Made by a program: the position numbers and the translations under genes. A stretch of DNA of 64,000 bases, taken from the NCBI RefSeq assembly GCF_963583255.1, contig NC_084803.1, forward strand, positions 27,874,428-27,938,427, read 5' to 3'. Each line of letters starts with the position of its first letter. The stretch's first letter is position 1. The stretch comes from Pyrus communis. Taxonomy: Eukaryota; Streptophyta; Magnoliopsida; Rosales; Rosaceae. Positions 1 to 11,445 of the stretch are shown piece by piece. The notes below the pieces were generated by a model, which was not told the DNA's origin, did no database searches, and saw only the letters and a program-made list of their open reading frames with translations.

Positions 1-2
1 CA

Positions 3-821
3 AAATGGGTGGAAGCAAAGGCCACCCGTACTAATGATTCTAGAGTGGTTGCAGATTTTATCAAAACTAACATTTTTGCTAGATTTGGGATGCCTAGAGT
101 GCTCATTAGTGATGGAGGGTCTCATTTTTGTAATCGCACCATTGAGGCGTTGCTCAAGAAATATCAAGTCACACATAAGGTTTCAACACCTTATCATCCT
201 CAAACCAATGGCCAAGTCGAGGTCTCCAATAGAGAAATCAAGCAAATTTTGGAGAAGACCGTTGGGCCAACAAGAAAAGATTGAAGCTTGCGTTTGGAGG
301 ATGCATTGTGGGCATATCATACGGCCTACAAAACACCCATTGGGATGTCACCCTTTCAGCTTGTCTATGGCAAACCTTGCCATCTACCCGTAGAGTTAGA
401 ACACAAGGCACATTGGGCTATCAAAACATTCAACATGAACATAGATGCCGCTGGAATTCATACGAAGCTTCAATTGAATGAACTTGAAGAGATTCGCCTT
501 GAAGCTTATGAGAATGCTTGCATTTACAAGGAGAAGGCCAAGGCTTTCCATGACAAGATGATTCGTAGCAAAACTTTCTCCATAGGATAAAAAGTTTTAC
601 TTTTTAATTCTCGCCTTCGTTTGTTTCCCGGTAAGTTACATTCTAAATGGATTGGCCCCTTTGTTATTACTAATGTTTTTCCATATGGTGCAGTTCAAAT
701 CCAAAGCTTGAGGAATGGCCAAGAATTCAAGGTGAATGGGCATCGTTTGAAGCCATATTATGAAAGGGTTGATGGGCAGATTGTAGAGGAAGTAACCCTT
801 CATGTCATGGGTTCCAATTGA
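3..821 (+). pseudogene. Athila integrase, C-terminal half, two in-frame stops
   Basis: One frame reads through from position 3 to 821 with no indel. It covers the second half of the integrase catalytic core (ISDGGSHF carries the second acidic residue, SNREIK the glutamate) and the C-terminal DNA-binding part ending in LHVMGSN. The first catalytic Asp and the zinc-binding HHCC domain are upstream of the window. Two stops break it: TGA at 282-284 where the family has Trp (KDW), and TAA at 588-590 where a Gln codon is expected before KVLLF. Both are single C-to-T or G-to-A transitions. Family function is integration of element cDNA in the nucleus; this copy cannot make the full protein. Confidence 0.88.
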
Positions 822-2740
822 GCCTAAGAAGAGAGTTCGTCCAGCTGCAAGACGTTAAAGCAAGTGCTTCTTGGGAGGCAACCCATGCATTCAACTAAGG
901 AGGACTTAGGCAATCCCACAATTCATTCAAATGAATCAGATTTGCGTTCCTAAACTCCTCTCTTTATTGCTTTTATTTTGTCATGCTAGTTAGTTTATGT
1001 TGTTTGTTTGAATGTGAGTCTTTGTTTGAAACATTGAGGACAATGTTTGATTTAAGTGTTGGGGGGGGGGGGGGGTAAACAAGTTGTTTTTGCATGATTT
1101 TCGTGGGATTTTATCACCTATCACTTCTAATGTTGTTTCTCACTGTTTTGAAGTGGTTTTAGTATGTTTTGAAGTGTTTTTATGTGTTTGGATCAGAAAA
1201 TACGAAAATTTTACAAAAAATTGCAAAACAGTTTTGAAAAACCCAAAAAGAGTTGTTTTTAAGTTGTTTTTGTGTGTGTGTTTGTGTCTTAGGGTACCTT
1301 CCAACACAATGATGAGGATTTGGTTTTTAATTGCATGACTATTGAAGAAAGTTATAAACATGGATGGAAGTTTGATTTACTCTTTGGTTTATGCTTGGTT
1401 ATAGTTATAGTTTACGAATTCACATGTAATCACAAAAAGAAAATCAGTTTTTGTAACATGCTTGAAGGAAGGAACTCAAATTAACGCTACATCCCTGAGA
1501 GACTTGAGCCTAAAAGGTTCTTTGGAGAGTTATAAATCTGTGATTTCTTGTTTTCTAAAGTCGTTGCATGATCTCATCATTCTTTGCTTGGTTGCTACTT
1601 AGAATGCATTTCATCATTATAGTTCCAAATACTAGAACTCATGCCCATTTCATTCAAAGCATGATATTGATTGCATAACATACAATAAGATGAAGTTGTT
1701 TAGTTAAACCAAAGCCAAAAAGCCTAACCCTTTTGCATATGTATTGTAGGATTAACCCTTTTGAGCCTTATCAAGCCTATTTTCTTTGTTAGCCACATTA
1801 TCCTCACCTAGCCTAGATTAGGACTTTCCGTACCCTTGTTCTTAAAGGATGGTGAAGCATGACTTAGAATGAACTCCTTTTGATCAACATATGGCAGAAA
1901 ACAAGTGTGGGGGAAGGTAATAGGGCACGGCAAAGAAAGAAAATAAAGAAAAATTGGTGGAAAAAGAAAAAGAAAAGAGAAAAGTGGTAAAAAGAAAGAA
2001 AAAAGAGTTGAAAAATAAGTGAGAATGAACTCACAAGTGTTGGTTGTTGAAGAAAGGGTCCAAAAGTTTGAATTTGACCCTAAATGTTGCATGAATCTTC
2101 CCTTGTGTTTAAAAGTTAATTTCTGCCATCAAAAGTGAGTTTGAGTGTCAATTTCATTACTTTGCTTCCTATTGCTTTAAGAACTTTTGTTTATCCTTTA
2201 CCCTTCTTTGTTAGCCAATACCCTTAGCCTCATTACCACCCTCAACTTCTATCTTGATGTTATGTGTTCAATATGTGGAGTTTGAAATTGGTATGAGCAA
2301 ATGGAATCACTGGTTCTTGTTCTAAGTAGTAGCATTCCATTCATGAGATCATATACATATCATTGTCATAATTCCAGAAAATGCTTTCTTTGTTATAACA
2401 TATGTGAGTGCTAGTCTACATGTTTACATCAATTTCTCACATATACCTAGTGTAGGGAGTGCAGTTAGAAAATTTGTGTGAAAATAGAGAGCATTCTAGT
2501 AAGGAATTGAGGGAATTCTCTAAGGCATGTTACTACATCCAAAACGTTGTTTTAATTGATTAAATGTGAACTAGTAAGTGGTAACTATGGTTAAGTGTTT
2601 GCTCAAGTGTAAAGAGAGCCAAAAACCATGGGAATGGTGTTCTTTAATGTGTCATGTTCATTGGAAATCCCTGAGGTAAATGTTGGAAGGTCTAGAATTG
2701 TTTTGTTTTGTTAGTTTTGTTAGTTTTGTTTTGCCCGAGG
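822..2740 (+). other. Athila 3' non-coding region between pol and LTR
   Basis: About 1.9 kb without a credible gene. GGGAGGCAACCC at 873-884 is a hallmark found at the same place in element F (reverse strand near 20634-20645). The stretch 1890-2020 is purine-rich and gives only an antisense open frame with no recognisable product. No env-like reading frame was seen. The sequence near 2728-2740 (GCCCGAGGACTAG) matches the lead-in to the polypurine tract in element G (TGCTCGAGGATTAG), but the tract itself and the first bases of the LTR seem to be deleted here. Confidence 0.6.
1032..1076 (+). promoter_or_regulatory. Internal polypurine-like tract with 15-G run
   Basis: ATTGAGGACAATG, a spacer, then TTTAAGTGTT followed by fifteen G at 1061-1075. 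The same layout (TTGAGGACAATG then TTTAAGTTTGGGGG) occurs in element G at 33292-33330 and on the minus strand of element F at 17779-17815. It lies about 1.7 kb before the LTR, so it is not the terminal priming tract. The G run here is longer than in the sister copies and may have slipped. Confidence 0.5.
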
Positions 2741-4794
2741 ACTAGTTAGCTTGTTTTCTTACATTTATGTTGTTAGTTCATAGTTATTTTAGTATTTTAA
2801 GCTATTTTCATGTGTTTATAGGTTCATTTAGCTAAGGAAGCAAGAAGGTGCATTTTGGAGCCTTTTGGAGCAAAATTGGACTTTGAATGGATAACATATG
2901 CTTGGAGAAAAAGGAATGGATGAAATTGAAGGCCTAAAGATGTTAGGATTCCTAATCAAAGAAGGATTCCTAGTCAAAGAAGGTTTCCTACTTGAAGTAG
3001 GAAAGTTAAGCCAAGGTTTCCTCTTTTGGTTTGACCTTTCCTAATCCTAAAAGTCCTATGTTCCAGCAACATCGAAGGACTCTTATGCATTTGAGGACAC
3101 AAACAAAACCTTCCTTGCATCCTTATGTCCCTTGTCGTGCCTTCCATAAACTTGTCTTTCCTTGCCGTGCAAGGGGAATGCCTATTGCCTATTTTGTGTC
3201 ACAAGATCACATTCCTCTTTCACCTTAGTTAATGCCGCACCTTGCATTCCTATTCTATCCTAAATCCTTGCCTAATTTCAGCCTTAAAACACATTCCCCT
3301 TCCTACTCTTTTTGGCCGCAAGTTTCCCTTCCCTTTTCCCTTTGATTTCTGACTTTATGTCCCATTTTCCTTATGGATTTGGAGTTTATTTCTTTCCTAA
3401 CCCATTCAATAAAAGCTAAGATCTTTCCCTTTAAATAAATAGACAATGTTGAACCCATAGAGAACCCTATTCATTCACTCACACAATCTGCCATCCTTCA
3501 TCCTTACCAATAACCTTTGCCGCAGCCTTCATCCTTTCTTCCACCATTCTCATACTTACAAACCTTTAACCACACACCCATACACCATCCAAAAACCTTT
3601 GCCGTACCCCCTACCAACCTAAATCCATTCTTAACCCAGCAATACATCCAAAATCACCCCTAAACTCTTGTGCCACAGCATAACAAGGAAGAAGAAGAGA
3701 AAAAGAATCCTTGGACGTTTTTGCATTCAAGTTGGATTGTTGGTACGTTTTTAGGTGTAATCTATCTTTTATTTTCAATGTTTAATTCAAGTTTTCTTTG
3801 TTTTGTTGTGAACATGAGGGGCTAAACTCGTTTTAGCTAGGGGTGGCTTTGAAACCATGATTATGTTTGTGATATGAATCGAATAATTCCAGTTGTGATT
3901 TCATAAATTGTGAATTCAATTTACTTAACCGTTTGATGGATAACTTATTCTTGTATGTTGATTAGGGAGGCCTACTTAATTTGCATGCTTGAATTTGGTG
4001 CTAGAATATAAGGGAGTTTCACGTAATCGTTACAAACTTATAGTCACAAGTAGTTAAGGTTGTTTTCACAATCATGTTAAGTAAATTCCTAGCACGAGTA
4101 TCATGATGTCATAATTACAAGTGCTTTGTCAATACTTATGATTTTCATAGAACGTAATGATCTTTGATTGTATTTCTATTATGATGTCATGTAGGGAACT
4201 TTTGAAGAATGCTTTAGGTTGTCGAATGATGTCATCCAATCCAATAACTTAAGGAGAATCTGAGGGTTAATTAGTGATGTCACGGTTAATCTAGGGTGTT
4301 TAGGTTCATGGTTTATCGGAAAAGCAACTAGAAATCAATTTGTATTCGAATGTATCATGTGTGGAAAAGAATCCTCTAGCTATCTAATCATCCATAGTTT
4401 TTCTCAAATTCGTCAAAACCTTGCTTAAGTCTTTTAGTTTCTTGTTTTCATCTTAAATTCGTCAAAAACTCAATCCCCTTTACTTTGTTGAGTCAAATCT
4501 GTCCTATTGTGTGTTTTTGAGTATTTTGAGTCAAAACCAATTCTATTTTCGTCCAAATTGAGTCCTAGAGTCTAGTTTGAGTCTTTTTTATTGTTTTGTG
4601 TTGTTTTGAGTCATAAAAGTTTAGTTAAGAATCTTTGAGTTTGTTTAGGTGTTTTTAAGCATATTTTTGTATCTTTGAGTTAGTTTTCATTAGATTAGCA
4701 ATCCCTCCTAATCCCCCGCCTAGAACGATCCCTACTTATATCTTTACTACAATTGTCAACAAGAGGTTTAATTTGAGTGCTATTATTTATTACA
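2741..4794 (+). repeat. 3' LTR of Athila-type element I
   Basis: Assigned by position after pol and by its end: GTTTAATTTGAGTGCTATT followed by a terminal CA at 4793-4794, where minus-strand Tekay sequence begins. The left boundary is uncertain because the canonical TGAT start and preceding PPT are missing; 2741 is an estimate. A TATA-like stretch TTAAATAAATAG lies at 3431-3442, followed by a CT-rich leader-like region. No second copy is in the window, so LTR identity cannot be measured. Confidence 0.6.
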
Positions 4795-4797
4795 TTA

Positions 4798-5122
4798 AAC
4801 CATAATCGGGGTTCCATGGTTCAACGTGAAATCGAAGTATTTCCTACCTGAAATGGGTATGGTTAAACTCGTATGATCCTCACGAACATAAAGATATAGT
4901 TTTCCGCCTCGATCGACAACGTTTTCACGGGTTTTGGTACTTGTCTGTACGAAGAGAGGGAGAGGGAGAGAGACACGGGAAGGAGATGGGGATGAGAGTG
5001 TGTGTGTGGTCTAGATGCAGCCAACCAAATCCCTAAAACAACCGCACAATGACAAATATCCACTAGGGGCAAAAACGTCATTTCACAACTATGATACAAA
5101 TAATCCGGGATGGGCTGTCACA
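4798..5122 (-). repeat. Left (3') LTR remnant of element A
   Basis: The sequence from AACCATAATCGGGG to GGCTGTCACA matches 11888-12212 of the right LTR, including the CT/GA-rich stretch near 4955-5010. Only the first ~325 bases of the LTR (minus-strand reading, starting TGTGACAGCCC) remain; the rest is replaced by the Athila LTR at 4794. Open frames here are shadows. Confidence 0.85.
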
Positions 5123-5137
5123 ACCTACCCACCTTAA
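5123..5137 (-). promoter_or_regulatory. Polypurine tract of element A
   Basis: Minus strand reads TTAAGGTGGGTAGGT immediately before the LTR start TGTGACA. The same tract is at 45851-45864 in element B. It primes plus-strand DNA synthesis in this family. Confidence 0.75.
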
Positions 5138-5181
5138 AAAAATTTCGTCCTGAAATTCATAGCAACCACTCACACCAACCA

Positions 5182-6690
5182 CTAGCGATCAAAGAACAAC
5201 CGAGGATACAAATCTCTCATCCGATCTTCTGTTTCCCAAGTAGCCTCATCCGCTGAGTGATTCTTCCACGAAACTTTCCCTAAATTCACAGTCTTGTTCC
5301 TCAGAACTTTTTCCTTCCAATCCAGAATCGTTACTGGTTCCTCATCATAAGTCAAATCCGGATTAATTTCCAATGGTTGAGGAGGTATCACATGTGACGG
5401 ATCTGCAACGTAATGACGAAGCATGGACACATGAAAAACATTATGCACTTTAGCCAGCTCAGAAGGCAACTCAAGCCTGTACGCCACTTCACGAACTCGC
5501 TCGGTGATTATATACGGTCCGATATACCTGGGACTTAGCTTGCCTTTCTTTCCAAACCGTACAACACCTCTCCACAGTGAAAGCTTCAGAAACACCCAAT
5601 CACCCACTTCATACACTCTGTCAGTAGCATGCCGGTCGGCTAAACTCTTTTATTGATCTTGGGCCGCTTTCAAGTTAGACTTAATTACCTTAATATTTTG
5701 AGTAGTCTCCTCAACAATCTCGAGGCCCACCAAAACTCTTTCTCTGACCTCTGACCAACATAAGGGTGTACAACAAGATTTACCATACAGTGCCTTAAAT
5801 GGTGACATGCCGATACTCGAATAAACGCTGTTGTTGTAGGCAAATTCCATTAAATCCAACCGCTTGTGCCAAGCATCGCCAAACTGCAACATCGAAGATC
5901 TCAACATATCCTCCAACGTCTGAATGGTCCTCTCTGACTATCCGTCTGTCTGAGGATGATATGTCGTCCTGTAGAGTAATCTCGTACCCAAAGCTTCCTG
6001 AAAAGCCACCCAAAATTTGGAAGTAAATCTTGGATCACGATCCGAGACAATACTCACTGGAACACCATGGTACTTCACAATCTTCGATATGAACAACTCA
6101 GCTAATCGGCCCAAAGAATACTTTTCCCTCATTGGAATAAAATGCGCTAACTTAGTAAGCCAATCAACTATCACCCAAATGCCGTCAAAACCATTATGTG
6201 TATGCGGAAGCTTGTACACAAAATCCATAGTAATGTTTTCCCATTTCCACTTTGGAACGGGAAGCGGCTGCAACAACCCAAACGGCTTCTTCCTTTCAAC
6301 TTTAACTTGTTGGCAAATGGCACACCTACTCACATACTCATCTATCTTTCTTTTCATACCCGGCCAATAATAAAATGGTCGAATGGTATGACACATTTTA
6401 GTAGCTCCTGGATGCATCGCATAAGCTGAGATATGCACTTCGTCAAGAATTGCTTTCTTTAATTCCAAATTATTCGGCACAAACATTCTACTCTCCTGCA
6501 TAAGCATGCCATCCGATTCACGAACTCTGAGGTCTTTCCTTTTCCTCTGATTCCTTGCTTGAATTATTTCCTGGGTCTCTTCATCAGCCATCTAGGCTTC
6601 AAGTACACGATCAATTAAAATCGCCCTAACTTGAAAATTAGCAAGTAAGGCTACCTCCTGATCTTCTACCTCTAACCTCACTCCAATTGA
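5182..6690 (-). pseudogene. Element A integrase with chromodomain-like tail
   Basis: Minus-strand frame holding the integrase. The zinc-binding part is visible (HPGATKM ... CAICQQVK), then the catalytic core: MDFVYKLP, SIVSDRDPRF with the second Asp, and YHPQTDG before the glutamate segment. The C-terminus (HNVFHVSMLRHY, then EPVTILDWKEKVLRNKTV ... ATWETEDRM) resembles a chromodomain, which in chromoviruses steers integration to marked chromatin. Stops TAG at 6592-6594 and 5938-5940 and TAA at 5650-5652 sit where Gln codons are expected. A deletion at about 6690-6705 shifts the frame relative to RNase H. The natural end is TGA at 5182-5184. Confidence 0.88.
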
Positions 6691-6692
6691 TC

Positions 6693-8312
6693 TCAAGTTT
6701 GCCAGAAGAGGAACGCGTACAACGCATTGATATGGCCCTGAGATTTTCTGCTAAGTGCATCAGCTACCACATTCGCACGACCAGGGTGATAATCAATCGT
6801 GCAATCATAATCACTAAGCAGTTCCAACCACCTCTGCTGACGAAGATTAAGATCCCTCTGCATGAAAAGATATTGAAGACTCTTATGATCCGTAAAGATC
6901 TTGCATTTTTCCCCATAAAGATAATGTCTCCACATCTTCAAAGCAAAGATAATGGCCGCTAACTCCAAATCATGCGTAGGGTAATTCAACTCATGAGGCT
7001 TTAATTGTCGTGAAGCATAAGCAATCACCCTACCATGTTGCATCAGCACACATCCCAGACCATTTAAGGAAGCATCATTATAGACTTCAAAATTACCACT
7101 ATCATCTGGGAGTGCCAAAACAGGTGCATGAGTGAGACAATACTTTAACTGCTGGAAACTCTACTCACAATTATCATCCCACTCAAATTTAACATCCTTC
7201 CTCGTTAACCTCATCAATGATAAAGCAATCACGGAAAAGTCATTTACAAATCGTCGGTAAAACCCTGCTAAACCAAGGAAACTCCTCACCTCAGTGATGG
7301 TCCGTGGTTGCTCCCACTTCTCCACTGCTGCTACTTTTTGAGGATCCACCAAAATACCTTGAGCAGATATGACGTGTCCCAAAAATGCCACTTGATCTAA
7401 CCAAAATTGACACTTGCTAAACTTAGCATACAGTTGGTGTTCCCTCAACCTTTTCAACACCAAAGTAAGATGTCGAACATGCTCAGATTTAGACCTAGAG
7501 TATACCAAGATATCGTCAATAAAGACAATGACAAACCTATAGAAATACGGCTGGAATACTCGGTTCATCAAATCCGTAAAAGCTGCTAGTGCATTCGTCA
7601 ATCCAAATGGCATTACCAAAAACTCGTAATGACCATAACAAGTCCTGAAAGCTGTCTTAGGGACATCCTCACTACTGATCTTCAACTGATAATAACCAGA
7701 CCTCAAATCAATCTTAGAAAATACATAAGCACCTCGAAGCTGATCAAACAAATCATCTATACATGGTAATGGATAACGGTTTTTAATTGTTACCCGATTC
7801 AATTACCGGTAATCAATGCATAACCTCAAAGTCCCGTCTTTCTTCCACACAAACAACACTGGAGCTCCCCAGGGTGAAGTACTAGGCTGAATAAAACCTT
7901 TATCCACTAATTCCTGCAACTGGATTTTCAATTCCCTTAACTTAGCAGGAACCATACAATAAAGAGTCAAGGATATAGGATTAGTACCTAGAAGCAAATC
8001 AATGGTGAACTCCACGTCTCGGTCTGGCAGCAATCCAAGTAAATCGTCAGGGAAAACATCAGGAAAATGGCTAATTACCCTTACATCCTCCACACTACTA
8101 GGAGCAACATTGTTCAACACTACATGAGCTAAGTATCCCTGGCAACCTTTTGATAACAACCTTTTTGCTCGCACAGCAGAAATAATGCCATGTCTCACCC
8201 CACTCTGCTCACCCACAAAAGTAACCACAAGTAATCCAGGACGATGGAAGGTAACTATTTTCCCGCAGCAATCTATATTGGCACGATTAAAATGCAACCA
8301 ATCCCTGCCCAA
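6693..8312 (-). pseudogene. Element A reverse transcriptase and RNase H
   Basis: Reads from MGRDWLHFN (linker after protease) through RT ([27 protein letters not shown], catalytic FIDDILVYS at about 7500-7523, FLGHVIS) into RNase H ([27 protein letters not shown]). It copies element RNA into DNA and degrades the RNA strand. The FIDD box is intact. In-frame stops TAA at 7803-7805 and TAG at 7161-7163 are both at expected Gln codons. The frame differs from the upstream protease because a run of four A in copy C is three here (about 8309-8312). Confidence 0.9.
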
Positions 8313-9277
8313 ATCACATCAAAGTCAACAATATCTAATGGGATAAGGTCAGTTGGCATAACTACATCCTCCACCATCACTGGACATCCTGGATACACAT
8401 AATCAACAATACATCTCTCCCCTCTAGGCATAACAAACTCTAAATCGTACCCTAGAAGTGTAGGGTGAGGTTGCGTCACATGAGCAAATGTATGAGAAAT
8501 AATAGAATGTGTAACACCACGGTTAATCAATACTCTAGCAAAATAACCAAGGATATTTAACGTACCCATGATCAAGTATGGATTATTCTGAGCATCCTGC
8601 AGAGAAATATTGTGCATACACCTCTGGGTTTGCTGTTGTCCACCACGACCTCTATTAGTCTGACCACCTCGACCCTGCACACTACACCCTTGACTAGGCT
8701 GACCAGACTGCCTTGAAGATCCCGCACAACTAGCAGCAATCTCCCCCTGCTGAGGCTGTCTTCCCTGGTACCACTGAGATCAACCCGCTGGAACTGGAGG
8801 ATATGGCATATAGCCACCAGAATACTGGGGATACCCACTCTGAGAATAAGGATCCTGGGGATACGGATACTATCCTGGAGCATAAGGAACGACATCACCC
8901 TAATAATAATAGGCACCACCACGACCCGTCTGACCATAACTACCAGGGCCAGGGACCTGCTGGATCGGCGCAGGTGGTGGCAAAAAAGACTGATGGGGCC
9001 TCTGCTAATTCTGGGGACAATTTGCAACTCGATGTCCCATCTGCCCATAAGTGAAACAACCACCGCTGCCTCTCCTGCACTCTCCAAAATGCCGATTGTT
9101 ACACCTGCGGCACAACGGAGCTCTTCCTCTACCAATATCATCCTGTTTCTGGCCTCTAGGACCCCCAGCAAATCTACCTCCTCTTCCTTGACCAGTGGCA
9201 CTAAAACCACCACTGGAAGAACTGGAACTAGTCCCACCTCACTTAAAACTCTGGGTCTTGCGAGGTCCTAGAGATGC
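8273..9277 (-). pseudogene. Element A gag zinc-knuckle region and protease
   Basis: Continues the gag frame after the stop at 9278-9280. It holds a Gly/Arg-rich stretch, a degenerate zinc knuckle and a Gln/Pro/Tyr-rich linker, then the aspartic protease. In the knuckle the second Cys is Tyr (GGCFTYGQMGHRVANC). In the protease the family active site is replaced by INRG, so both the catalytic Asp and the following residue are changed; this copy cannot be an active protease. Several more stops lie in the linker (for example near 9243 and 8779). The antisense open frames here are shadows. Confidence 0.8.
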
Positions 9278-9988
9278 CTAACCTTTGCCCTTGTCGTCTT
9301 TCTTCTGATTGCCTTTTTTTTCTTCCTCCTCACTTTCGCTGGGCATGTTCTCGGAATCCTCAATCCTCAACAAAATCTCATAGAACTCCTGGTTAGAGTT
9401 GCAAGGGGTAGTGGTCGCCATAGAACGCCACCTCTTCTTAGTACCCAAACGAAAACGACGAAGCATCTCCCCCGGATTGGCAACAACCTCCAGATAATAA
9501 TGGGATAAATTAGTAAATCTCCGATAATACTCGTTCGCCGTCAACTTCCCTTGCCTCAACTCGGTGAATTCTTGCTTTTTACGATTAATGTACTCAGGAG
9601 GCACAAACCTTTTCCGAAACAACTGCCTAAACATCTCCCAGTCAGTCCTTTCCTCTGGGGTCAAACGACGGACCTCATGTTCCCACCAGGATGACGATAC
9701 CTTACCCAAGAACCATGATGTCGTCTCAACCCACTTCTCAACAGGGAGATTCCCCTGATTATGCAGCACTCGGAAAGTCTTTTCAATATGTTCCAGCCAC
9801 CGCTCAGCTCCCACAAAACCCTCGTGGCCTTTGAACTTATCCAGCTTCAAATTGTACATGGTCTCTAGAGGAGTCTTCTAGGGAGAGCGGAGCGCTGACT
9901 GAATAGCGATAGCGATAACTTCCTCCAATTGAGCTACATCGGGGAAACTAGGCTCAGCAGAGCGACATGGTTCCCTACGAGGCGGCAT
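9278..9988 (-). pseudogene. Element A gag (capsid), broken by stops
   Basis: Start chosen at the ATG of MPPRREP (complement of 9986-9988), which also begins gag in copy C. A retrotransposon gag domain is clear: LDKFKGHEGF, WLEHIEKTF, SSWWEHEVRRL, FRQLFRKRFVPPEY, ELRQGKLTANEYYRRF, ending in an acidic-basic tail (ESEEEEKKG). Gag packages element RNA in virus-like particles in the cytoplasm. TAG at 9878-9880 and TAG at 9278-9280 both replace Gln codons still present in copy C. Confidence 0.88.
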
Positions 9989-10054
9989 AGTTCTGACAGA
10001 AGACACCAAAACAATTAGAACACTCACAAAATATACAGAACTGCCAAACCTATG

Positions 10055-10066
10055 CTCTGATACCAA
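10055..10066 (-). promoter_or_regulatory. Primer binding site (tRNA-iMet) of element A
   Basis: Minus strand reads TGGTATCAGAGC, the complement of the 3' end of plant initiator tRNA-Met, just inside the right LTR. The spacer to the LTR is TTT. Confidence 0.85.
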
Positions 10067-10606
10067 AATCACACACCCCGATCGAAATCAGGGCATGTTG
10101 GCCGTCACATGAGAGTGATGTAACCATGTGCATAGTGCGGAAGCTAAGAATAATAATAAAAGTACGAATAAATAAAAATGAAACTACACACAAAGTAATT
10201 AACATACATGTGCAAGCGTAAGTGTGAAAAACAATATTCAGAGCACAGAAAACCTAGTGCAGTCCAGAGGAACAGACACTAACTAAACACACCCAGAGTG
10301 GGTCCTACACTGGTGATAATCTGTCAGATATGCTGTGGATTCCTCATGAGCCACCAAAAGAGCAATCTAAACTGGAACCTGAAGGGGCGCAAAATAGAAA
10401 GTGTGAGTGGGCAAAAACAAGCTTTTCAAAATCATTTCATTATCAAAAGTTCTAACCCTCACCGTAAAACCTATATAGTTTCCCAGAAAATAGAATATAC
10501 ACATATATCGAAAACATGCTCAGAAATATGCCATGTCGAATGCCTTTACATCAAATGTAAGTAACTCAGGTAATGTCAATCAATGCAAAGTAATATGTCA
10601 GCCGGA

Positions 10607-10708
10607 GTCACCTAACGTGACCTGTACGGCTAAATCTAGAGCTCAAATCCCCAACTCACTACCTATACTTGCACACGAGTCGGAACCACCTAAAGTGGTC
10701 TGTACGAC
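10607..10708. promoter_or_regulatory. Tekay LTR hairpin units, copy A (two of three)
   Basis: Unit 1 (10607-10630): GTCAC CTAAC GTGAC then CTGTACGGC. Unit 2 (10685-10708): ACCAC CTAAA GTGGT then CTGTACGAC. Each is a 5-bp stem with 5-base loop. The third unit seen in the other LTRs is destroyed here by a deletion near 10790. No known function. Confidence 0.6.
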
Positions 10709-11445
10709 AAGATTGGGTGTAAATAAATACGCTCAAGTGCTACGATCACGTGAAGATTGGGCGAATAATCGTGGGTCACCTACGAGTCAGAACTAACTGT
10801 GCACCTAACTTGGATCTAAGATGAACGTGTGGTGCGGAAGGTGAACATCACATGAATGACTGTGCCCTACTCTGGGCGGGAGTACTAACACCGGGGGTGC
10901 AAGTTATAAGCTCTTTATGCATCTCACATAACTACTAATCATCATCATCATAAACCATAACTTACCTGGCACTTACCTGTGCGTCCGTAGCACCAAACAT
11001 ACATATATGCAACTACTAATGCATAAATAAATAGGCAAACGCAATGCATGGCATTTAAAACATATAAACATTCCATTTCATTTTCTGGGAAAAACCACAA
11101 GTATATAGGTATATACGGAAAACCAAAAGCCCACTCACTGGTATGTGGAAAGGTCGTAACCCCGTTCTCTCGAGTGATTGCACTCATCCTCGGGATAGGT
11201 CTCACCTATATGCGAAACAACTATAAAAACATTAATTTAAAGCACATAACCAAACTAGGTAATAACCTCTCATACAATGCTCAAATGGGGTGTATGACTA
11301 CACCAACGTGATCTACTCAACCTCACGAACATCCCCATATTTTTAAAATAATTTTCTGATGTCACACGCGCCCCCACGCGCCGGCCAAGGCCGGCCAAGG
11401 CACGGCCAGACACGCCCCCCACACACAGCCACGTGCCAGGCACAC

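Larger units (their letters stand above)
1..4794 (+). mobile_element. Athila-type Ty3/gypsy retrotransposon, 3' part (element I)
   Basis: The window opens inside the integrase of a plus-strand element and continues through its 3' non-coding region into its 3' LTR. Athila lineage is inferred from the integrase wording ([30 protein letters not shown]), the GGGAGGCAACCC motif just after the polyprotein, and a long non-coding 3' region with purine tracts; all of these also occur in element F, whose protease and RT are Athila-like. The 5' LTR, gag, protease and RT lie outside the window. The last LTR bases read TACA at 4791-4794, directly followed by sequence of a Tekay LTR, so it probably inserted there. 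Confidence 0.85.

Noticed and set aside
1061..1075. G run as assembly error
   Set aside because: The same purine tract exists in sister elements; only its exact length is doubtful.
1808..2092. Antisense frame rich in Phe and Leu as a membrane protein
   Set aside because: It is the complement of a purine-rich low-complexity stretch.
10055..10066. tRNA gene signal
   Set aside because: TGGTATCAGAGC here is a primer binding site next to an LTR; no cloverleaf surrounds it.
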